From positions 1-14,068 of the forward strand of contig JABHDX010000087.1 in assembly GCA_018672815.1 (NCBI GenBank): DNA of 14,068 nucleotides, read 5' to 3'. How positions within the stretch are numbered: position 1 is the first letter of the stretch; each line of letters starts with the position of its first letter. Positions 6,240 to 12,726 of the stretch are shown here, piece by piece. The DNA comes from Gammaproteobacteria bacterium. GTDB taxonomy: Bacteria > Pseudomonadota > Gammaproteobacteria > UBA11654. The position numbers and the translations under genes are program-made. The notes under the pieces were generated by a model. It was not told where the DNA came from. It made no database searches and saw nothing but the letters and a program-made list of their open reading frames with translations.

Positions 6240-7436
6240 ATGAACTCAATATCTAAACTTATAGAAGAACATAAACATAATTGGAGCCTGCAACAAGCTT
6301 TCTATAAAGATAAAAATATTTATGCTCTAGAGATAGAAAGAATTTATATGAATTCTTGGTTATTTATCGGCCATGAATCTTCTATCCCAAATGTGGGTGA
6401 TTATTTCTTGTATGATCTCTTGGATGAATCCGTCATTCTCATCCGAGATAAAAATTCAGACATTAAGGCTTATATGAATGTATGTAGGCATAGAGGTTCC
6501 AGAATATGCTTAGAGCCTAATGGAAATATAAAAAGGTTTACCTGCCCCTATCATGCATGGACCTATAACTTGAGTGGCTCACTCATCGCAGCAAATTCAC
6601 TCAATGAGGATATCGATAAAAGTAAACTTAGCTTGCATCCTTGCCATATTGAAGTAATTGAAGGTCTGATATTCATAAATTTTTCAGATAATCCAAGATC
6701 CATGGATAATCTAAAGAGAGATATGACAGAGGCTATGCAAATGTTTGGCTTTAAGGATTTAAAAATAGCTTCTCAGAAAACATACCCAATTGCATCAAAT
6801 TGGAAATTAGCAGTTGAAAATTACAATGAATGCTATCATTGCGGTCCTGCTCATCCTGAGTACTCCCTCTCCCACAGTCTAAAAATACAAGATGAGCCTG
6901 GATATGATCAAGCTCAATTGGCAATGAACAACTCATTGACTGAATGTGGCCTTAAAGAGATCACAGTAGATGCTGATTATATGGACCAGGAAGAAGGTCA
7001 AGAACAATATGGTTATCAGCGATACGGCTTGTTTGAAGGATATGTAACAGGTAGCAAAGATGGTAAACCTATTGCTCCTTTGCTTGGAGATATTAAAAAG
7101 TTCAATCCTGGTGCGTCAGACTTTAACTTAGGGCCTGTGTGTTTCTTATTGGCTTACTCCGATCATGTTGTTGGTTATGTTTTCACACCTGTTTCTCATG
7201 AACAATGTAGGTGTGACGTATATTGGATGGTTGATAAAAATGCAAAAGAAGGTCTGGATTATGACTTAGAAAACCTGATGTGGTTATGGGACGTTACTAC
7301 ATTAGCAGATGAAAAAATTATCGTTAATAATCAAAAAGGAGTGAACTCTAAAAGTTATCGGCCTGGTCCTTTCACTAGCAAAGAGCTTTCTGAAAAGAAC
7401 TTTATCGATTGGTACTTAAAACAAATAAAAGACTAA
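6240..7436 (+). CDS. Rieske non-heme iron oxygenase alpha subunit, glycine betaine/carnitine type
   Basis: A 398-residue oxygenase. The Rieske [2Fe-2S] ligands are Cys82, His84, Cys102 and His105 (C-x-H-x17-C-x2-H). The catalytic iron site shows Glu197, His200 and His205 within NYNECYHCGPAHPEYS, with Asp357 the probable third ligand. An E-x2-H-x4-H arrangement, with Glu as the bridge between Rieske centre and iron, is known from carnitine oxygenase CntA and related quaternary-amine oxygenases; most aromatic-ring oxygenases have Asp there. The sequence around it also resembles GbcA, the glycine betaine monooxygenase that yields dimethylglycine and formaldehyde. Likely substrates are therefore glycine betaine, carnitine, stachydrine or a similar methylated amine; the exact one cannot be read. 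No ferredoxin-reductase partner lies in the window. Its stop is 4 bases from that of the opposing S-formylglutathione hydrolase. Confidence 0.85.
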   Translation: MNSISKLIEEHKHNWSLQQAFYKDKNIYALEIERIYMNSWLFIGHESSIPNVGDYFLYDLLDESVILIRDKNSDIKAYMNVCRHRGSRICLEPNGNIKRFTCPYHAWTYNLSGSLIAANSLNEDIDKSKLSLHPCHIEVIEGLIFINFSDNPRSMDNLKRDMTEAMQMFGFKDLKIASQKTYPIASNWKLAVENYNECYHCGPAHPEYSLSHSLKIQDEPGYDQAQLAMNNSLTECGLKEITVDADYMDQEEGQEQYGYQRYGLFEGYVTGSKDGKPIAPLLGDIKKFNPGASDFNLGPVCFLLAYSDHVVGYVFTPVSHEQCRCDVYWMVDKNAKEGLDYDLENLMWLWDVTTLADEKIIVNNQKGVNSKSYRPGPFTSKELSEKNFIDWYLKQIKD

Positions 7437-7440
7437 GGAG

Positions 7441-8280
7441 TTAAATTAATCTTTCTGAATGCCATTGAATATGATCTTCAATGAAGCTAGCAATAAAAAA
7501 ATAGCTATGATCATACCCTTGATGTTGTCTTAAATGAATATCAATACCATTCTCTCGACAAGCATTCACGAGTAATTCCGGCCTGAGATGTTCCTCTAGA
7601 AATTCATCATCTAGGCCTTGATCTACCAAAATATCCCTAGACCAGCCTTGATGATCAATTAATTGAACTGCATCATAATCTTCCCAAGACTGTTCATCTT
7701 CTCCTAAATATTTAATAAAAGCTTTCCTTCCCCATGGAACTTGCATGGGCGCACATATTGGAGCGAAAGCAGACACTGATTTGAAAATTGTAGGATTCTT
7801 TAATGCAATCGTTAAGGCGCCATGACCGCCCATAGAATGTCCAAAAATTCCCAATTTGTCTGTATTGACAGAAAAATTATTTTTGGCAATGTCTAATAAG
7901 TCATCGGTAATATATGAATACATTTGAAAATTTTCATTCCAAGGTGGTTGAGTGGCATTTAAATAAAAACCTGCTCCTTTTGCAAAATCATAGCTGGAAT
8001 CATCTGGAACATTTTCACCTCTAGGACTTGTATCTGGTGCAATAATATTGATACCCATTTCAGAGGCATATCTTTGCACTCCTGATTTGACTCTAAAATT
8101 TTCTTCTGTGCATGTTAATCCAGACAACCAGATTAAAGTAGGTGCTTCTCTAAACTGTTTTACTTTAGGTAAAAAAATAGAAAAAGTCATTTCACACTGA
8201 GTGGATTCAGACCAATGCGAAAATACTTCATTTGAGCCATCAAATATTTTATTTTTTGCTTTTAATTTTAAATCAATCAA
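7441..8280 (-). CDS. fghA: S-formylglutathione hydrolase
   Basis: A 279-residue esterase-D-type alpha/beta hydrolase, normal length for FghA/FrmB. It hydrolyses S-formylglutathione to formate and glutathione, the last step of glutathione-dependent formaldehyde removal. Family signatures are LSGLTCTEENF (53-63), the nucleophile elbow GHSMGGHGAL with Ser149, QGLDDEFL with Asp225 and GYDHSYFF with His258, completing the triad. The start is TTG at 8280, overlapping the NhaC stop as TTGA and preceded at 8 bases by GGGAGA (8289-8294), so co-translation with the antiporter is likely. No formaldehyde dehydrogenase (FrmA) accompanies it here. The facing Rieske oxygenase would be a plausible formaldehyde source. 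Confidence 0.93.
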   Translation of the reverse strand: MIDLKLKAKNKIFDGSNEVFSHWSESTQCEMTFSIFLPKVKQFREAPTLIWLSGLTCTEENFRVKSGVQRYASEMGINIIAPDTSPRGENVPDDSSYDFAKGAGFYLNATQPPWNENFQMYSYITDDLLDIAKNNFSVNTDKLGIFGHSMGGHGALTIALKNPTIFKSVSAFAPICAPMQVPWGRKAFIKYLGEDEQSWEDYDAVQLIDHQGWSRDILVDQGLDDEFLEEHLRPELLVNACRENGIDIHLRQHQGYDHSYFFIASFIEDHIQWHSERLI

Positions 8281-10157
8281 TCTACTTTTCTCCCGAATAA
8301 AATAATAATTAAATAAACTAAAGCGATCCCTACGGGAATCATAATAGTGGGCGGTATTCCATATCCAGTTGGGATGGTTCCAATCAATAATGCAATGGAG
8401 GCTACTGTCATTGCGTATGGCAATTGTGTTGTGACATGATCAATGTGATTACAACCCGATGCCATTGAAGACATAATGGTAGTATCTGAAATGGGAGAAC
8501 AATGATCGCCCCACACTGCTCCACATAAGACACACGCAACAGAAGAATAAATGATATACATGTGTTCAGGGTCAGCCACGCCATTAATGAACATTACTTC
8601 CCATGCCAATGGCACCACAATAGGATAAAAAATGCCCATAGTTCCCCAGCTTGTCCCTGTTGCAAATGCAGTGGCTGCTGAAAGAATGAAAATAATAGTT
8701 GGTAAATAGGGAACTGGAAGAAATTCACCAAGCACTGACACTAAATATTGAGCTGTTAATAGTATCTCTGTTGTCTGCCCCAAAGACCATGCCATGATCA
8801 GAACAATAATGGCAAATATCATAAATTTTACACCTTCATACCAGGATTGAACTGTTTCCTCTAAAGTAAGAATACCTTGAGAGATTGTTAAGATAAAAGC
8901 AGTAACAACTGCTATTAGAGACCCCCAAAGCAATGCTTGATAAGCGTCAGCTGAACCAATAATATCCTGAATGGAATCACCATCACCAGTAACAAATAAA
9001 CCTGAGATTACACTACCTATAAATATCAGAATAGGAATGTATGCATTGAATGCTCTAGAGCGAGATGGATCTTTAGGTTCTAACTGTTTTGATTCAGATT
9101 CATTTGTATAACCCATTTCAGCTCCTTGAATTGAGTTATCAGATCCATGTCTTGCAGACAATTCAAAATGATACATAGCACCAAAATCTCTTCCTGATCC
9201 AGCAATAAAAAACACAAAAGCCAACATAAATAGAGGATAGAAGCTGTATAGAATAGAATTGAGGTAAATTGAATATGCTGAATCATCGATTGCATCAATT
9301 TGACCCACGGATAAATCAATCATACCAATCTGGTAGCCAACCCATGTAGTAATCAAGGCAATGCATGCTATGGGTGCTGCAGTTGCATCAACTAAAAAAG
9401 CAAGCTTAGCTCTTGAGATTTTTAGCCTATCAGTCACTTTCCTCATTGTGTTACCAACAACAAGCGTATTAGCATAATCATCAAAAAAGATTGCTAAACC
9501 CAAGGTGGCTGTAACCAATTGACCTCTTTTAGCACTCTTTGTGAAATGAACTAAAGCATTGACAACACCCTGCATACCGCCATTTTTTGAAATAATTCCA
9601 ACTAAGCCTCCAATCATTAAGCTAAAAATAATTACTGCTGAATGATCAGGATCTGCCAATGCATTTTTGACATATATTGCTACAACATCAAGAAAACTTT
9701 GCCAGATAACCACTGGCTTAAAGCCTAATATAGAAAATGCGCCTATCCAGACTCCGAGAAAAAGAGCCGGTATTACACTTCTAAAAAACAAAGCAACTAA
9801 AATAGATATCAGTGGAGGCATGATGGACAACCAGCCCCAAAGTACCTCGATGGATACCGAATTAATAATCTGATCTGAAAAATATAATTCTATTGGCTCA
9901 GAAGCTTTTTCATTCAAAATGATGTCCTTAAAGATAAGTTTTTCTGAGTTCTCGCAATTCGCTGATTGATAAAATTGATTATTGATTTTTAGCTTAAAAT
10001 CACAATGGTTCTTATCAAGGGTATTGCTAATTGCAATTTCGAAAGCAACTCCAGTAAGAGCCACTTTGGGTGCATCCATAACAGGCTTGGCTGTCACTAA
10101 GCCAGAGCAACCTAATACAATGAATGCAAAGACATATTCCAACCCTCTAATTTTCAT
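8277..10157 (-). CDS. NhaC-family Na+/H+ antiporter-like transporter with N-terminal extracytoplasmic domain
   Basis: A 626-residue inner-membrane protein of the NhaC family (PF03553). About 11-13 hydrophobic segments follow residue 105. Family-typical motifs are FFDDYANTLVVGNTMRKVTD (224-243) and GDHCSPISDTTIMSSMASGC (550-569), the repeat-related discontinuous helices that carry ions. Residues 1-23 form a signal peptide (cleavage near VTA/KP). Residues about 24-103 form a small polar domain with two cysteines (52 and 68) that could pair in the periplasm. Classical NhaC proteins lack this domain and are shorter, so the length is unusual, although longer homologues of this type exist. It is the second gene of a three-gene minus operon: ATGA overlap with the amidohydrolase upstream and TTGA overlap with fghA downstream. 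Transport of an organic substrate (for example amino acids or peptides driven by Na+) is as plausible as pH homeostasis. Confidence 0.85.
   Translation of the reverse strand: MKIRGLEYVFAFIVLGCSGLVTAKPVMDAPKVALTGVAFEIAISNTLDKNHCDFKLKINNQFYQSANCENSEKLIFKDIILNEKASEPIELYFSDQIINSVSIEVLWGWLSIMPPLISILVALFFRSVIPALFLGVWIGAFSILGFKPVVIWQSFLDVVAIYVKNALADPDHSAVIIFSLMIGGLVGIISKNGGMQGVVNALVHFTKSAKRGQLVTATLGLAIFFDDYANTLVVGNTMRKVTDRLKISRAKLAFLVDATAAPIACIALITTWVGYQIGMIDLSVGQIDAIDDSAYSIYLNSILYSFYPLFMLAFVFFIAGSGRDFGAMYHFELSARHGSDNSIQGAEMGYTNESESKQLEPKDPSRSRAFNAYIPILIFIGSVISGLFVTGDGDSIQDIIGSADAYQALLWGSLIAVVTAFILTISQGILTLEETVQSWYEGVKFMIFAIIVLIMAWSLGQTTEILLTAQYLVSVLGEFLPVPYLPTIIFILSAATAFATGTSWGTMGIFYPIVVPLAWEVMFINGVADPEHMYIIYSSVACVLCGAVWGDHCSPISDTTIMSSMASGCNHIDHVTTQLPYAMTVASIALLIGTIPTGYGIPPTIMIPVGIALVYLIIILFGRKVD
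8289..8294 (-). promoter_or_regulatory. Ribosome binding site GGGAGA deciding the TTG start of fghA
   Basis: GGGAGA on the minus strand, inside the last codons of the antiporter gene, is 8 bases before the TTG at 8280. No in-frame ATG lies nearby and the encoded N-terminus matches family length, so the rare TTG is the best start. Confidence 0.65.
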
Positions 10158-11443
10158 TTATAGAGCCTCCCTCCCTTAATCACAACATCAATATTTTCAA
10201 GAACTTGAATATTAAGCATTGGATTTTCTTTTACTGCAATTAAATCTGCAAAAAATCCTTTTTTTATTTGTCCCACTTGATCCAACATACCAATAACCTC
10301 AGCTGCATGAATGGTTGCAGACTGTATTGCTTCGATATTGGTCATGCCATACTTAATCATATACTTAAATTGCTTAGCATTATTGCCATGTGGATAAACC
10401 CCTGCGTCTGTTCCATAGACAATTTTTACACCTGATTTATGTGCTTTTGAAAAATTCTCCCTTTGAATATCTGTAGTTTCACGATTTTTTCTTAGAAATT
10501 CTTCTGGCCAACCTTCTATAATTCCATACTCATTAATGTAATCACCATTGTAAATATCCATTGATAAAGCAACTCCATATTCTTTAGCCATCTGAATGCC
10601 TTCTTCATCAATTAGAGATGCATGTTCTATACTATGGACTCCGGATTGTATTGCTTGTTTTATCGATAGTGCTCCATGTGCATGGGCAATGACCTTGGTA
10701 TTAGATTGTCTTGCAACTTTAACGACAGCGGAGATCTCTTCTGGACTCATTTCAGGATTTCCTGGAACACTCCCATAGGCGAGAACTGCACCTGAAGCTA
10801 TTAATTTAATTTGATCAACCCCACCATTAATCAATGTTTCAGCTCTGGCTTCAAAATTATCAGCTCCCTGAGTAATACCCCTTTTTATATGATCAGGTAC
10901 TACCCCTTGGTAATCAGGAACATCAATATCGCCTCCTCCTCCTGGAATGGAGAGATAAAATCCTGAAATCTTCATTCGAGGTCCAGGTATTTTATGGGCA
11001 TTGATTTCGTTTTTTAACTTTCTATCAGTCCAAGCAATATAAACGCCTAAGTCTCTAATGGTTGTAAAACCAGCCATCAATGTTTTTTCAGCATTTACTC
11101 TCCCAATCTTTAGCTGCTCTTCTTGTGTGGTGGTATAAAAATTAATTAAATCATTTGAGATATCCTCAGATATATGAGTATGCATATCAATTAAACCAGG
11201 TAGACAGAAATATTCAGATAAATCGATTGTTTTTGAATCAATCTTCTTATTTGAATTGATATCAATTTTTATAATATTTTCTGTGATTGGATCAAATGTA
11301 ATTAAAACATTCTGATCGTAAAGACCTGTCTCTACATTTAATAAATTGCCACAAATCACACTGGATATTTGAGCAAAAGCATTGGTACTATTAAAATATA
11401 ATAGTGCAAATAATATTAGATATTTTGGGATGCTTATAAGCAT
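10154..11443 (-). CDS. Exported amidohydrolase-superfamily metallohydrolase (prolidase/Xaa-dipeptidase-like)
   Basis: A 429-residue metal-dependent hydrolase (COG1228-like). A signal peptide (residues 1-24, ending AFA/Q) predicts export. Metal-site residues are all present: His88 and His90 (LIDMHTH), Lys213 (QIKLIASG, probably carboxylated), His254 (IAHAHG), His274 (IEHASL) and Asp346 (YGTDAG). This set matches the binuclear Xaa-Pro/Xaa-Arg dipeptidase branch of the superfamily, so cleavage of small peptides or similar amides outside the cytoplasm is likely; the substrate is not readable. An upstream in-frame TTG (11473) would add ten residues and spoil the signal peptide; ATG 11443 with AAGGTGG 5 bases before it is preferred. 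It overlaps the antiporter gene by ATGA, which suggests hydrolysis coupled to uptake. Confidence 0.85.
   Translation of the reverse strand: MLISIPKYLILFALLYFNSTNAFAQISSVICGNLLNVETGLYDQNVLITFDPITENIIKIDINSNKKIDSKTIDLSEYFCLPGLIDMHTHISEDISNDLINFYTTTQEEQLKIGRVNAEKTLMAGFTTIRDLGVYIAWTDRKLKNEINAHKIPGPRMKISGFYLSIPGGGGDIDVPDYQGVVPDHIKRGITQGADNFEARAETLINGGVDQIKLIASGAVLAYGSVPGNPEMSPEEISAVVKVARQSNTKVIAHAHGALSIKQAIQSGVHSIEHASLIDEEGIQMAKEYGVALSMDIYNGDYINEYGIIEGWPEEFLRKNRETTDIQRENFSKAHKSGVKIVYGTDAGVYPHGNNAKQFKYMIKYGMTNIEAIQSATIHAAEVIGMLDQVGQIKKGFFADLIAVKENPMLNIQVLENIDVVIKGGRLYK
10166..10171 (-). promoter_or_regulatory. Strong ribosome binding site GGGAGG for the NhaC-like gene
   Basis: GGGAGG on the minus strand, 8 bases before the ATG at 10157, is part of a longer purine run within the last codons of the amidohydrolase. 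It suggests efficient initiation of the antiporter in addition to stop/start coupling. Confidence 0.6.
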
Positions 11444-11448
11444 AAAAA

Positions 11449-11455
11449 CCACCTT
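11449..11455 (-). promoter_or_regulatory. Ribosome binding site AAGGTGG fixing the amidohydrolase start
   Basis: AAGGTGG on the minus strand with a 5-base spacer to ATG 11443. It favours this ATG over the in-frame TTG at 11473 and leaves a standard signal peptide at the N-terminus. Confidence 0.65.
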
Positions 11456-11481
11456 ATCATAGAAATATATCAATTTACGGT

Positions 11482-11511
11482 TATTGTAAGAATCTATTTT
11501 CCATTACAATA
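11482..11511. promoter_or_regulatory. 8-base inverted repeat in the divergent promoter region
   Basis: TATTGTAA (11482-11489) and TTACAATA (11504-11511) are perfect inverted arms, 14 bases apart and 22 bases centre to centre, about two helical turns. This is suitable for a dimeric regulator. It lies in the 73-base gap between the two divergent operons (11444-11516), and the right arm overlaps the probable -10 element of the plus-strand operon, so a bound protein could control one or both directions. There is no regulator gene in the window. Confidence 0.5.
11505..11510 (+). promoter_or_regulatory. Probable -10 element TACAAT of a leaderless promoter
   Basis: TACAAT lies 6 bases before the ATG at 11517. 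A transcript starting 6-7 bases downstream of it would begin at or next to that ATG, giving a leaderless mRNA. In agreement, no Shine-Dalgarno is visible before the ATG. The -35 is weak (TTATTG at 11481-11486 with an 18-base spacer). Confidence 0.4.
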
Positions 11512-11516
11512 GATGC

Positions 11517-12464
11517 ATGAAGAAACTGCCTATTATTTTAGCCACCTCAGTCGTAAGAGGAAGCCAGCAAGGAGAGAGCCATGGTGGTATCTATCTTGTA
11601 GACTTTGAAAATCAAGCAGCCAAGATAATGGTTGACTGGAATGACTCTGGTATAGATTTTAGTGGCAGAGGTTGGGATCGAGGACTTAGAGGAATCGAAT
11701 TCAATGGTGATGATATTTTCATTGCTGCGAGTGATGAATTATTTGTCTACAATCAATCGTTTGAAATTAAAAGGTCTTACAAGAATCCTTTTCTAAGACA
11801 TGCTCATGAAATTTTTAAATTTGAAAATCTTTTATTCGTTACTTCAACTGGTTTTGATAGCATACTCGTTTTTGATCTTGATATAGATGCCTTCACAAGA
11901 GGCATCTATATTACAAAAAACCCAAAAGGCTGGAAATCTCAATTATTTGATCCTCAATCGAAAGAAGGACCACCAATGGGTAATAACTTACATTTGAATA
12001 ATGTTCGATGCAATAAGAGAGGCCTCTTTGCAAGTGGTTTGAGAACCAATGCACTCATCTATATGGATACAGATCTTAACGTAAAAGAATATTGCTCTCT
12101 TCCTGAAGGGACTCATAATGCAAGACCTTTCAATAATGGGGTTTTATTCAATGATACAAAAAGTGATTGCATTAGAGTGGTCACTAGAGAGGGAGAGGAA
12201 TCTCATTTCGTTATACCCACTTATCCGGAAGAAACACTAACGCATACTGATCTTGATGACAGTCGAATTGCAAGACAGGGTTTTGCTAGAGGGTTATGTG
12301 TTATTGATAATAATATGATTGCTGTTGGATCATCTCCCTCAACAATCAGTCTTTTTGATTTCCATCAGAAGAAAAAAATTGCCAGTGTTAATTTGAGTAT
12401 GGATATAAGAAATGCAATTCATGGCATGGAGGTCTGGCCCTATGAGCGGCTATTGGATAGTTAG
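11517..12464 (+). CDS. Beta-propeller-like protein of unknown function
   Basis: A 315-residue protein that I do not recognise as a characterised enzyme. Repeating short beta-strand units with aromatic or hydrophobic endings, such as GDDIFIAASDELFVYN, NLLFVTSTGFDSILVFD, RGLFASGLRTNALIYMD and NNMIAVGSSPSTISLFD, suggest a five- to six-bladed propeller similar in layout to SMP-30/NHL-like folds. Conserved-looking polar clusters are GRGWDRGLRGIEF, RHAHEIFKF and NNLHLNNV, which may line a central metal or substrate site. The N-terminus (MKKLPIILATSVVRGSQQG) is not a convincing signal peptide, so a cytoplasmic location is likely. It is first in an operon with a DUF1330 protein (23-base overlap) and an exported amidohydrolase. 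A perfect 12-bp inverted repeat lies inside the gene. A function in small-molecule hydrolysis or binding is only a guess. Confidence 0.75.
   Translation: MKKLPIILATSVVRGSQQGESHGGIYLVDFENQAAKIMVDWNDSGIDFSGRGWDRGLRGIEFNGDDIFIAASDELFVYNQSFEIKRSYKNPFLRHAHEIFKFENLLFVTSTGFDSILVFDLDIDAFTRGIYITKNPKGWKSQLFDPQSKEGPPMGNNLHLNNVRCNKRGLFASGLRTNALIYMDTDLNVKEYCSLPEGTHNARPFNNGVLFNDTKSDCIRVVTREGEESHFVIPTYPEETLTHTDLDDSRIARQGFARGLCVIDNNMIAVGSSPSTISLFDFHQKKKIASVNLSMDIRNAIHGMEVWPYERLLDS
11881..11911. repeat. Perfect 12-bp intragenic inverted repeat (hairpin)
   Basis: ATATAGATGCCT (11881-11892) and AGGCATCTATAT (11900-11911) are exact reverse complements, separated by TCACAAG. A further U.G pair could close the loop to five bases. 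It lies within the propeller gene, coding for DIDAFTRGIYI, and has no T-run on either side, so it is not a classical intrinsic terminator in either direction. Confidence 0.8.
12428..12433 (+). promoter_or_regulatory. Ribosome binding site GGAGGT fixing the DUF1330 start
   Basis: GGAGGT inside the end of the propeller gene with an 8-base spacer to ATG 12442. It rules in favour of the shorter 94-residue product over an upstream in-frame ATG at 12412. Confidence 0.75.
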
Positions 12465-12726
12465 ATGCCAATATAATGATCAGGAGGCATTTCTAGAGTA
12501 TGCTTCAAAAGCAAGCGATGTTGTAAAACAATTCAAAGGCGAATTTCTAGTGAGGGGTGGTGAGCAGTTTCAAATGGAAAATGGTCATTATGAACGAACA
12601 GTTATGGTTCGATTCCCAAGCCTAGAAATTGCACAACAAGCTTATGACAGTAAAGCGTATAAAGCAGCATTAAAAATCATTGAATCCAATGCCAATCGAG
12701 ATTTTATTATTACAGGTGGTGTATGA
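12442..12726 (+). CDS. DUF1330 family protein (dimeric alpha-beta barrel fold)
   Basis: A 94-residue cytoplasmic protein. The N-terminus MSGYWIVRCQYNDQEAFLEY, the central FLVRGGEQF and the C-terminal RFPSLEIAQQAYDSKAYKAAL are typical of DUF1330 (PF07045), a ferredoxin-like alpha-beta fold that usually dimerises. The family has no firmly established biochemical role. The start at ATG 12442 agrees with the family N-terminus and the GGAGGT site; the longer in-frame extension to 12412 lies wholly inside the propeller gene and adds nothing recognisable. It overlaps the propeller gene by 23 bases and shares ATGA with the following amidohydrolase, so the three are probably made together. It may act on or bind a small acid or amide handled by the neighbouring hydrolase; this is inference from context. 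Confidence 0.85.
   Translation: MSGYWIVRCQYNDQEAFLEYASKASDVVKQFKGEFLVRGGEQFQMENGHYERTVMVRFPSLEIAQQAYDSKAYKAALKIIESNANRDFIITGGV

Noticed and set aside
11444..11473. Longer amidohydrolase starting at TTG 11473.
   Set aside because: It adds a charged stretch before a normal signal peptide and has a poorer start context than ATG 11443, which has AAGGTGG at 5 bases.
12412..12441. DUF1330 protein starting at ATG 12412.
   Set aside because: The family N-terminus begins at ATG 12442, which has a GGAGGT site at 8 bases; the extra ten residues lie inside the propeller gene and resemble nothing.
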